From: a virus
Strand: one strand, 5' to 3'
DNA length: 29,481 nt
Virus record (IMG/VR): IMGVR_UViG_3300011253_000512
Span: 1 to 29,481 of that record
In this document: positions 22,048 to 28,259 of the stretch, piece by piece
Numbering within the stretch: the first letter of the stretch is position 1
Layout of the letters: each line of letters starts with the position of its first letter
The notes under the pieces: model-generated
The model's input: the letters and a program-made list of their open reading frames with translations, nothing else
The model's database searches: none
Told to the model about the DNA's origin: nothing
Program-made: the position numbers and the translations under genes

Positions 22048-23720
22048 CAAAAAGGTATTGTGTCTTTTACGACTGTAATTCTGTTTTTCTTTTCATCGAT
22101 AGGTTTATACACCCCACCATTTTTAAAATCAGGTGCCACGGTGAAATATCCTTGTTTTCCGTTTTCTTTTCTTTTTACCTTTTGGATATGTACTTGCACC
22201 GAATCGGATTCATATTTTGTCATTTCGCCAATTGACCGGTAAACCGTTAAGCAATTATAAGACTTATTAAAAAAGTCAGATGAACCACTTATATCATAAG
22301 GTGTTGGTATTTTGAAAATGCCATTGTCGGATTCCATTTTTCTTGGGTGTGCAACCAAAAAAAGATGTGTGTTTGTTTGTTGTACAAATTGGGTAATTTC
22401 CGAAAGTACCCGACCGACATAGGAATGGTCTTTTTGTGCCGAATGGTCAAGCATATTCCAAGGGTCTATTGTTAAAACGTTGACCCCTTTTTGAAATACG
22501 AGTTCCCGGAATTTATCAAGTATTGATTTTAGTGTTAGATTTTGAAGGTCTATTTTTACAAAATAAAAATGCTCTTCAATAAAGTTTTTTGTTCGGTTAA
22601 GGTCATCAGTTGTGCAATGCTTTTCATTTAGTTTGTTTGCCAATCGTTTTATATGGCTTTCATATGGAAATGATTCAGGGGAAAAGTATGCCGTTCTAAA
22701 TCCATATTTAAGTGCAAGATTGCAAGATATTTGATCGACAAAATCCGATTTTCCCGAATTGGGTATTCCGGTAATGGTTGACCACTCCCCAAAAGCCATT
22801 TTAAACCACTCATCCGAGTCTGCAAGTTGAATTGAATAATTGACTATCCCTTTTTCATTATAGTTGATTACATCTTGCCAAATGTCGTTGATGTTTATCA
22901 CCCCCTCAAGAGGAAATGATTTGGTTTCTTTTAATATTGACCGAAGTGTTTCAGCACCTTTTTCCGTTAATACCTCGTTAGCATCTTTATACTCTCCAAA
23001 GTCAACATATTTACAACGGTAATTTCCAAACCTTCTTGCGAGTTCATTTCTAAGTGATAAACCGGCATCATCGTTGTCGGTGCATAATACTATTTCTTTT
23101 TTGTCTGTAAAGTATTCAAAACAGTTGTCAAGATACTCAAGGCGTTGGTTTCCTTTAGATGCACCATTGGGAACACTACAAACGGAATAAATCCCTGCCT
23201 CCGATAGCGACAATGCATCCATTTCCCCTTCAACGATATAAATAGTGTCCATTTCTTTGATGTTGTCAATGCCGTAAAATATCAGTTCTGCACCGCTTAC
23301 CATTTTAAAATTCTTTTCACCATCCCGGAATTTGGTGTTTATCAGTTCGCCATTTCTATGGTAATTGAAATTTATAGCTTTTCGCCTTTTATCTACTTGG
23401 GGAAAATATTCGGTTGATTCGCCAATTTTCCAATGGAATAGTGTTGCCGTAGATATACCCCTTTTAGAAAACCATCCGATTGTCCGATCAGATAATTCAA
23501 TTTTTGTTTCAACCGGTTTTATGTATTCCTTTTTCGGCTTGAATTTTACATTGCCCGACCAATTACAATGGTGGCAATTGTAAACCCCTTTTTCAATATT
23601 TACCGACAAACAAGGGTCGGATTTGTTTTTTCTTGTGTGAGAACACTTTGGACATTTTGTTTTTTGTACGTTGGCGTTGGATTTAAGTTCAATGCCAAGA
23701 CTTAGAAATTCATCAATCAT
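22047..23720 (-). CDS. Primase-helicase (TOPRIM primase fused to DnaB-like helicase)
   Basis: 557 residues, resembling T7 gp4/Twinkle-type proteins. An N-terminal zinc ribbon uses C23/C26 and C49/C52. The TOPRIM domain has VEGEMDAL at 163-170 and DNDDAG at 215-220. The helicase has Walker A GIPNSGKS at 318-325, Walker B VLTIDPWN near 414-422 and LVAHPRK at 455-461. It primes and unwinds DNA at the fork. The last residues (VVKDTIPF) resemble the acidic-hydrophobic tail of bacterial SSB. Start ATG overlaps the upstream nuclease gene by 8 bases. Confidence 0.93.
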   Translation of the reverse strand: MIDEFLSLGIELKSNANVQKTKCPKCSHTRKNKSDPCLSVNIEKGVYNCHHCNWSGNVKFKPKKEYIKPVETKIELSDRTIGWFSKRGISTATLFHWKIGESTEYFPQVDKRRKAINFNYHRNGELINTKFRDGEKNFKMVSGAELIFYGIDNIKEMDTIYIVEGEMDALSLSEAGIYSVCSVPNGASKGNQRLEYLDNCFEYFTDKKEIVLCTDNDDAGLSLRNELARRFGNYRCKYVDFGEYKDANEVLTEKGAETLRSILKETKSFPLEGVININDIWQDVINYNEKGIVNYSIQLADSDEWFKMAFGEWSTITGIPNSGKSDFVDQISCNLALKYGFRTAYFSPESFPYESHIKRLANKLNEKHCTTDDLNRTKNFIEEHFYFVKIDLQNLTLKSILDKFRELVFQKGVNVLTIDPWNMLDHSAQKDHSYVGRVLSEITQFVQQTNTHLFLVAHPRKMESDNGIFKIPTPYDISGSSDFFNKSYNCLTVYRSIGEMTKYESDSVQVHIQKVKRKENGKQGYFTVAPDFKNGGVYKPIDEKKNRITVVKDTIPF

Positions 23721-24156
23721 TTAATTTAAGTTTTAATAAGTTTAGTTGGTGGTGAAAATTAATAATTTCTTTTCGAATTTTTATATCTGAATGCGGAAAA
23801 TCTTTTGATGTTTGTTTATTCATTCGGATTCGCTCTATTTTTCCCATCTGAAAAATATCATCAACCTTGAAAAGAAATCCATCATTTCCAACGACAATCA
23901 TCAAATATATCCTGAGCGGGTCTTTTGTTTTATGTTTTAATTTTCTGAGATTGTCAATCTTTTGTTTTTCGATATACCATCGATCCCACATTTCAGATCG
24001 TTCCTTGACCTCCACAATCGTTTTGACATTGTTTGTGTATCCATAAATATCAAAGGGCGAAAACTCATCATCTGACATCTTAAAATCGCCATATTTTGAA
24101 AGTGCATCCAAACACCTTTTTTCAGTTTCCCTTGTTTTATTTTTATTGTAATGCAT
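23713..24156 (-). CDS. PD-(D/E)XK-like nuclease (E-V-K motif), possibly a resolvase
   Basis: 147 residues from ATG 24156 (MHYNKNKTRETEKRCLDA); a longer frame from 24174 would add six residues inside the preceding gene. E12, D36 in SPFDIYGYTNN, and E49-V-K51 in TIVEVKERSE give the E/D/E-x-K layout of the PD-(D/E)XK fold. The order and length suit a small nuclease such as a Holliday junction resolvase that resolves concatemers before packaging, but the identity is not proven. It lies between the initiator and the helicase and overlaps both. Confidence 0.68.
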   Translation of the reverse strand: MHYNKNKTRETEKRCLDALSKYGDFKMSDDEFSPFDIYGYTNNVKTIVEVKERSEMWDRWYIEKQKIDNLRKLKHKTKDPLRIYLMIVVGNDGFLFKVDDIFQMGKIERIRMNKQTSKDFPHSDIKIRKEIINFHHQLNLLKLKLND

Positions 24157-24841
24157 CAAATTCCCTTCCTCCAAGCTTTTGAATCAGTTGTTCTAATTTT
24201 GGAAGTTTACCCTCTTTTGATTTTCTTAATTCCGGAATGCTTAAAACATTTTTTTCCCAAAATGAATCTTTTCTTGCTTTATTCACTATCCACCAAAGTT
24301 GCCTTGGGTTGCAATTATCTTTTTCATCTGCCAATCTAATAGTATCAAGCCATTTAATTTTTTGTGCCGTTGTTTTTGGTCTTGTTCTTTGAGGAAACAA
24401 TTCAATTATGGCATCATAACATTTAATATAGTTGTCCGCAAAATCAGACACTTTTTTGCTTGTTTTTGATTTGCGGTTATTAATATTTATAATATTATTA
24501 CTATTTACTATACTATTATCTAGGACATTTTTGTCTATACCCTCCCGACAATTTTGTCGTGACCTCCCGACAATTTTGACTATACGTTCAATGATTTTAT
24601 TTTCTGAATCTCTTTTAATTGTTACTGTTATATAATTACAGTTTTTAAGGTCTGTAATCCATCTTGTAATTGTTCTTTTATCTACTTTATACAACTTAGC
24701 GAAATAATCATTTAATGCCCAACATTTGCCATTCTTACCTGATAGGGCGGTAATTTCACCATAAAGCAATTTGGAGTTTGGAGTCAATCGGTCATCATAC
24801 CGAACATCTGCCGGTATAATTGCATAATAGTTTGGTTTCAT
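24143..24841 (-). CDS. Replication initiator/replisome organiser with winged-helix domain
   Basis: 232 residues. The N-terminal HTH (YYAIIPADVRYDDRLTPNSK, then LLYGEITALSGKNGKCWALND, and KRTITRWITDLKNCNYI) is of the helix-turn-helix type used by phage initiators. The linker is Asn/Ile-rich (DNSIVNSNNIININN), and the C-terminal part (about 130-232) is helical, like a helicase-loader domain. Its coding sequence contains three 22-23 base repeats (24522-24580) beside an AT-rich stretch, as in phage lambda O and lactococcal initiators that bind in their own gene. It probably recruits the host or phage helicase. Confidence 0.8.
   Translation of the reverse strand: MKPNYYAIIPADVRYDDRLTPNSKLLYGEITALSGKNGKCWALNDYFAKLYKVDKRTITRWITDLKNCNYITVTIKRDSENKIIERIVKIVGRSRQNCREGIDKNVLDNSIVNSNNIININNRKSKTSKKVSDFADNYIKCYDAIIELFPQRTRPKTTAQKIKWLDTIRLADEKDNCNPRQLWWIVNKARKDSFWEKNVLSIPELRKSKEGKLPKLEQLIQKLGGREFDALQ
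24470..24580. other. Candidate replication origin inside the initiator gene (iterons plus AT-rich zone)
   Basis: CCTCCCGACAATTTTG occurs at 24541-24556 and 24563-24578, each followed by GTC or GAC, and a degenerate third unit (AGGACATTTTTGTC) is at 24522-24535. In mRNA sense the units are GTCAAAATTGTC, GACAAAATTGTC and GACAAAAATGTC, starting at 24580, 24558 and 24535, so 22 and 23 bases apart (about two helical turns). Each has a palindromic core. An AT-only stretch (24476-24522) flanks them and could unwind. Confidence 0.6.
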
Positions 24842-24843
24842 TT

Positions 24844-25098
24844 TTATTCCTCAGTTATGTCTTTAAGTTGGTTTGAAAAACTTCTAAGTTCAACAAAAAT
24901 ATCACGAAATTGTTTTATTGTGATTTTATCATCGTCAAAAAGTTCAAAAAGTATTTCAAGAAAAAATTCAAATTCGGCTTCTGTCATCCTTCCAACGTAA
25001 TCATACCGGATGGAAATATCATCCATTGATGTATTGGTTCGCCAAACTCGTTGGTCGATTTCGTTCCAAAAAACGTTTTTAAACTCGTGAATACTCAT
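24844..25098 (-). CDS. Small acidic protein of unknown function
   Basis: 84 residues: MSIHEFKNVFWNEIDQRVW, then TEAEFEFFLEILFELFDDDK and a C-terminal LKDITEE. The protein is acidic and helical, perhaps an inhibitor or DNA-mimic, which is a guess. It overlaps the stop of the 29-residue membrane peptide gene (ATGA) and precedes the replication initiator by 2 bases. No known domain. Confidence 0.62.
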   Translation of the reverse strand: MSIHEFKNVFWNEIDQRVWRTNTSMDDISIRYDYVGRMTEAEFEFFLEILFELFDDDKITIKQFRDIFVELRSFSNQLKDITEE

Positions 25099-25184
25099 TT
25101 GCTGAACATTAAAATTAAAACTGCAACACTCATAATCAAAGCATATATACCACTAAAATACTCAAATGTTTCCAAAATATTCAT
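25095..25184 (-). CDS. Tiny membrane peptide (29 residues)
   Basis: ATG 25184-25182 lies within the last codons of the VRR-NUC gene and TGA 25097-25095 overlaps the next ATG (ATGA). The product MNILETFEYFSGIY plus ALIMSVAVLILMFSK is a single-pass hydrophobic helix of about 17 residues with a short polar N-terminus. Perfect fit between two neighbours supports it as a real gene, although no function is known. Confidence 0.55.
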   Translation of the reverse strand: MNILETFEYFSGIYALIMSVAVLILMFSK

Positions 25185-25530
25185 CTATTAAATTTTTACA
25201 GTCATCAAAATCATAAGAAATGCTAGTTTTCCAATTCTTATTTTCAAGCGTTTTAAGACACTTTTGTTGGTTTTCGGTAGGCTTGTTTGGCTTTATCTTT
25301 AATTCGATCGCTAAACCATTAAAATCGGCATTAGAATCAAAGCAAAGGACGTCAGGGACACCAGCAACCCCTCCAAGTTTTTTAAACTTAAATCTTTCAT
25401 ACGGTGTTCGCTTTCCCTCATTTGGACAATGAATCACAAATGCATCCGGGTATTGCAGTTTAAAATAGTTCATCACGGCGTTTTGAAATATGTCCTCTTT
25501 AGTTAAATATTTATTGAAATTATTGGGCAT
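25162..25530 (-). CDS. VRR-NUC domain nuclease
   Basis: 122 residues covering a whole VRR-NUC domain: IHCPNEGKRTPYERFKFKKL, then GVAGVPDVLCFD with the catalytic D60, and AIELK with E76 and K78, followed by ENQQKCLKTLENKNW. This family acts in DNA junction resolution and repair in phages and hosts. It overlaps the upstream DnaA-like gene by 11 bases and the downstream membrane peptide by 23 bases. Confidence 0.9.
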   Translation of the reverse strand: MPNNFNKYLTKEDIFQNAVMNYFKLQYPDAFVIHCPNEGKRTPYERFKFKKLGGVAGVPDVLCFDSNADFNGLAIELKIKPNKPTENQQKCLKTLENKNWKTSISYDFDDCKNLIDEYFGNI

Positions 25531-25888
25531 AATATTTCCTCATATTTTTTTGATTACAAACAATCATTTGGGTTCGAATAGCACTTGCATCAGTTGACAA
25601 ATATTTAATGCTTTTTAGCCTCAAAAGCAATGTATTATAATAATCAATTAATTCAGGGTCTTGATTGTATTTTATTATATTTTGAAATTGCTTGTTGCCG
25701 TGCAAAACAGTAGCGTGATTTTTTCCTAAAAATCTACCAATAACAACCGATGAACAAAATGGACTTAATTCTTTTGCTAATTTGTAAAACAAAAAACGAC
25801 CATATACATATTGTCTTTTTCTTGTGTTTTTTTGAATGTCAATATTTAAAAACTCATTGACCTCATTTAAAATAATTTTTAATTTCAT
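25520..25888 (-). CDS. Stand-alone DnaA C-terminal (domain IV)-like DNA-binding protein
   Basis: 122 residues. The run RKRQYVYGRFLFYKLAKELS, VVIGRFLGKNHATVLHGNKQ matches the DnaA domain IV signature, with the helix-turn-helix ending in GxxHATVLH. The rest of DnaA (ATPase domain) is absent. Such a protein might bind DnaA boxes in the host or phage origin and compete with host DnaA, or regulate transcription. The end overlaps the VRR-NUC start by 11 bases and it follows the RecE-like gene by 3 bases. Confidence 0.8.
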   Translation of the reverse strand: MKLKIILNEVNEFLNIDIQKNTRKRQYVYGRFLFYKLAKELSPFCSSVVIGRFLGKNHATVLHGNKQFQNIIKYNQDPELIDYYNTLLLRLKSIKYLSTDASAIRTQMIVCNQKNMRKYYAQ

Positions 25889-25891
25889 AAT

Positions 25892-26659
25892 TTATAGTAT
25901 TAAAGAACCATCTTTTGCCATTTCACTCGTTCCATAGCCATTTGCGATTCCAGTTTGTAAATATTCATTCCAATCCTCAAGTGCGTTTTGATATGCAAAA
26001 CGACCCCTTTCAATCATTTCATCGCTTAGTCCATACACAACAACCGAAAACGGATGCTTTGTTTCAATTGCGATAAATCTAAAAGTCTTTGGGTCGAATC
26101 CTAATGCATCGGAATAAAATGCAGCTTGTAAGTGATACCCATAATTGTAAACATCCCTTAAAAACGCTCTTGGCGAATTATCTTGACACGTTTTGATGTC
26201 GCTGATCCAACCATTACCCTTAACATCGGGTCGAACACGAACCGGAACACCATAGTGGAGTCCGTAATGCGATAATTCAATCTCACCCTTTGTGTAATAT
26301 ATTGCCAAATCATTTTGCATAAATTGGCGTTTTATGTTTAAAATAATATTTCCCGGTTGCTCTTTGTCATTGCTGATGTATAAAAGTTCCCTCCCCTTGT
26401 GTTCTTCTTGTTGCTCTTTTCGCTTTTTCATATACCCTTCCCCTCTTGGTATATAATCAACAATGGCATATTTTTTATCAAATTCCTTTGGCTCAAGAAG
26501 TGCCTCGTGTACTGCCGTACCAAGTGCCAATGAATCACTTGAAAAAGGTCTTTGATTTAAATAATGATAAACCGATTTTTTGTGAATTGTTTTTAGACCC
26601 GATGCAGATATTTCAGGTCGGGAATGATAGTTATCGTTTGAGTCCTTTTGTGTTTTCAT
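25892..26659 (-). CDS. RecE-like/PD-(D/E)XK exonuclease
   Basis: 255 residues. The family features are ISASGLKTIHKKSVYHYLNQ, LGTAVHEALLEPKEF with H51, VRVRPDVKGNGWISDIKT with D145 and D154-I-K156, and GYHLQAAFYSDA with Q178. It is the exonuclease partner of the ERF-type annealing protein, forming the phage recombination pair and probably used in concatemer formation. It overlaps the preceding coiled-coil gene by 4 bases (ATGA). Confidence 0.88.
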   Translation of the reverse strand: MKTQKDSNDNYHSRPEISASGLKTIHKKSVYHYLNQRPFSSDSLALGTAVHEALLEPKEFDKKYAIVDYIPRGEGYMKKRKEQQEEHKGRELLYISNDKEQPGNIILNIKRQFMQNDLAIYYTKGEIELSHYGLHYGVPVRVRPDVKGNGWISDIKTCQDNSPRAFLRDVYNYGYHLQAAFYSDALGFDPKTFRFIAIETKHPFSVVVYGLSDEMIERGRFAYQNALEDWNEYLQTGIANGYGTSEMAKDGSLIL

Positions 26660-26847
26660 TTCTTAGATTGTAATATAATAAGTTTGGTATTTAACTTTGC
26701 ATTTTCAGTTTTCCAATAGTCAACCCGGCATTCCAAGTTTTCTATTTTTTCATTTTTATGCTTAATGGTTTTTTCAAGGAATTTTATCCGTTCTTGCATA
26801 AATGATATGTCTGATTCAGGTGTTTCATCAATAATAAAATGCATCAT
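26656..26847 (-). CDS. Small coiled-coil protein
   Basis: 63 residues, MMHFIIDETPESDISFMQER, then a regular heptad stretch (IKFLEKTIKHKNEKIENLEC and WKTENAKLNTKLIILQSKK). The gene starts after a strong terminator and overlaps the exonuclease gene (ATGA). No known function; perhaps an accessory subunit of the exonuclease. Two adjacent ATG codons (26847 and 26844) are possible starts. Confidence 0.6.
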   Translation of the reverse strand: MMHFIIDETPESDISFMQERIKFLEKTIKHKNEKIENLECRVDYWKTENAKLNTKLIILQSKK

Positions 26848-26850
26848 AAT

Positions 26851-26878
26851 AAAAATAAAAGCACCCCCGAAGGGGTGC
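26851..26878 (-). terminator. Strong rho-independent terminator in the early block
   Basis: In mRNA sense GCACCCC-TTCG-GGGGTGC (26878-26861) is a perfect 7-bp stem with a UUCG tetraloop, followed by TTTTATTTTT (26860-26851). It separates the SSB-like gene from the coiled-coil/exonuclease set, so the later replication genes need readthrough or another promoter. Confidence 0.88.
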
Positions 26879-26887
26879 GGTTAGTGT

Positions 26888-27163
26888 TTAAAATGGTAAA
26901 TCGTTTTCCTCTTTTACCACTTCTGTTTTTGCTTCCCCACCCTTATAGGTGTCTAATTGAAAATAAAGTCCCTTGTCCCCCACCTTTATGTCAAATGCCA
27001 ATTGCTTTTGACCGTTGTAGTCCTTGTAATACTCAGATTGAGTTTTTGCCCACTCTACAAATTCATTCAAGGTAATTATCATTTTACCTTTTACAAATTC
27101 CGGTGCGTTTTCCCTTGGTGGGAATGTGATTAAACCTTTTGGATAAATCTTCTCGTTGCTCAT
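26888..27163 (-). CDS. SSB-like single-stranded DNA-binding protein
   Basis: 91 residues starting MSNEKIYPKGLITFPPRENA, then MIITLNEFVEWAKTQSEYYK, NGQKQLAFDIKVGDKGLYFQ, and a C-terminus VVKEENDLPF. The acidic tip ending in D-L-P-F is the protein-interaction tail of bacterial SSB. The body is too short and different to assign confidently to the classical OB family. It directly follows the ERF recombinase, its expected partner, with a gap of 2 bases. Confidence 0.75.
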   Translation of the reverse strand: MSNEKIYPKGLITFPPRENAPEFVKGKMIITLNEFVEWAKTQSEYYKDYNGQKQLAFDIKVGDKGLYFQLDTYKGGEAKTEVVKEENDLPF

Positions 27164-27165
27164 AA

Positions 27166-27588
27166 TTAAAATATATTAGTGTTAGAATTAAAATTTGATT
27201 TTGGTGTTTGGGGTTTTTTTCTTGATGCTGAATTGCCATCATCATCATCGGATTGTAATGCCAATAAACTTACTAAAGTGTAACGCCTGAAATATGTTAT
27301 TTCTGAGCCTTTCTTTTGGGCATCTAACCCTTGGGATAGTGGAATGGATGAAACCTCCTCCTCGCCGGTTTCTATGCATCTGATAACGGTTTGAACCTCA
27401 TCCTCAACAATGGGTTGTAGTATGACAACCTGATTCTTTTGAAGTATCGGCAGTATATGGTCTAATAATTTATTTATGTCAAAATACTTTGAACCGTAAA
27501 AATTATTTTTTCCATCTTTTGAAATCTTGCCAATTTCCTTTTGAATTTGGAATAGCTTTGTTGTAATCGATTTGTTTTCACTCATCAT
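27166..27588 (-). CDS. ERF-family single-strand annealing recombinase
   Basis: 140 residues. The family features are IQKEIGKISKDGKNNFYGSK, ILPILQKNQVVILQPIVED and the C-terminal core SEITYFRRYTLVSLLALQSDDDDG. ERF proteins anneal complementary strands in phage recombination. Together with the RecE-like exonuclease and the SSB-like protein it forms a recombination set. The start overlaps the HTH gene (ATGA at 27588); a second ATG lies three bases in. Confidence 0.9.
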   Translation of the reverse strand: MMSENKSITTKLFQIQKEIGKISKDGKNNFYGSKYFDINKLLDHILPILQKNQVVILQPIVEDEVQTVIRCIETGEEEVSSIPLSQGLDAQKKGSEITYFRRYTLVSLLALQSDDDDGNSASRKKPQTPKSNFNSNTNIF

Positions 27589-27776
27589 AAGTTTAGTGGT
27601 TTTAAATTAATGTTTAGTTTTTTGAGTTTGTTGATATCATCAACGGTGAACCTCCCCGGTTCTTTTATCTTAGAATTTAGCGTTGGCAATGTAATGTCAA
27701 GACATTCCAAAACATCCAATTTGCGGATATGCAAACGCTTTATTTCGTTGATAAAATGAATTTCAAATTCGTTCAT
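27585..27776 (-). CDS. Small HTH-like DNA-binding protein
   Basis: 63 residues. IKRLHIRKLDVLECLDITLPTLNSKIKEP reads like a Cro/XRE-type helix-turn-helix (L-x3-L-D-I-T-x-P-T-L), followed by GRFTVDDINKLKKLNI. It could be an early transcription regulator. It is preceded by the second GC-rich hairpin (27792-27824) and overlaps the ERF gene. No obvious second HTH gene or divergent promoter is seen, so a full lysogeny switch is not evident. Confidence 0.68.
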   Translation of the reverse strand: MNEFEIHFINEIKRLHIRKLDVLECLDITLPTLNSKIKEPGRFTVDDINKLKKLNINLKPLNL

Positions 27777-27791
27777 ATAGAATATTTAAAT

Positions 27792-27824
27792 GGGGGCATC
27801 TCTGCCCCCGGTTGGTTTTATTTT
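27792..27824 (-). promoter_or_regulatory. GC-rich hairpin element, copy 2
   Basis: GGGGGC, six variable bases (ATCTCT), GCCCCC, then GGTTGGTTTTATTTT on the plus strand, the same as at 14205-14237 except for the loop. In mRNA sense it begins at the stop codon of the first early gene and ends 15 bases before the HTH gene ATG. The following ATTTAAATATTC is not a strong T-run, so partial termination, attenuation or mRNA protection are possible roles. Confidence 0.7.
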
Positions 27825-28105
27825 ATTATATCGCTATTGTTATGTGCGTCAATTATCTCTTTTTTCATAAACTTTCCTGTGGTTTGAAATATTTCCTCAA
27901 CATCATTTCCCCAATGGTCTTTAACAATTTTGTATCCTATTAACTTCATTTCATTGATATGTGTTCCAACAAATTGTCCTATTTGAAACCAGAAATCTTT
28001 TGGTGATAATCTATCGGTTAGTAGAATTTGGTTTGGGTTTTGTCTTGACTTAACTGACCAAATGTAATATTTGTGGGGGTTTTTAAGCGTGTAATTAGTT
28101 TCCAT
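27818..28105 (-). CDS. First early gene, small protein of unknown function
   Basis: 95 residues: METNYTLKNPHKYYIWSVKS, PKDFWFQIGQFVGTHINEMK, GYKIVKDHWGNDVEEIFQTT, ending NNSDIIK. It is basic and aromatic, with no recognised domain. As the first gene of the early transcript, behind the promoter at 28132-28170, it may be a host-takeover factor. Its 3' end runs straight into the GC-rich hairpin. Confidence 0.65.
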   Translation of the reverse strand: METNYTLKNPHKYYIWSVKSRQNPNQILLTDRLSPKDFWFQIGQFVGTHINEMKLIGYKIVKDHWGNDVEEIFQTTGKFMKKEIIDAHNNSDIIK

Positions 28106-28131
28106 TGTGTTATTGTTTTATGTTTATGATG

Positions 28132-28170
28132 TAAATATATAATAAATTTTATAAACTAAAAAATATTATA
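28132..28170 (-). promoter_or_regulatory. Early promoter, copy 2 of the shared promoter region
   Basis: In mRNA sense TATAATATTTTTTA (28170-28157), a 17-base spacer with TATAAAAT, then TATATTTA (28139-28132), close to TAnnTTTG, 26 bases before the ATG. The 14-base upstream part is identical to that at 14503-14490. It lies just beyond the late operon terminator and drives the early block. Confidence 0.65.
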
Positions 28171-28193
28171 CTAAATAATTTAAAAAAAAGTTT

Positions 28194-28231
28194 AAAAAAA
28201 CCCCCCACGATTCAAGCGAACCAATGAGGGG
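28194..28231 (-). terminator. Terminator of the late/tail operon
   Basis: In mRNA sense CCCC (28231-28228), then GGTTC-GCTT-GAATC (28222-28209), then GGGG (28206-28203) form a two-part stem, and GG is followed by seven T (28200-28194). It lies 28 bases past the stop of the last tail gene and separates the late operon from the early promoter. Confidence 0.82.
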
Positions 28232-28259
28232 AAGGAAACAAAAGGGGACTTTTTATTCT

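Noticed and set aside
27585-27776. Lysogeny repressor/Cro pair
   Set aside because: Only one HTH-like gene, no divergent promoter, no integrase, so a temperate lifestyle is not supported by this window.
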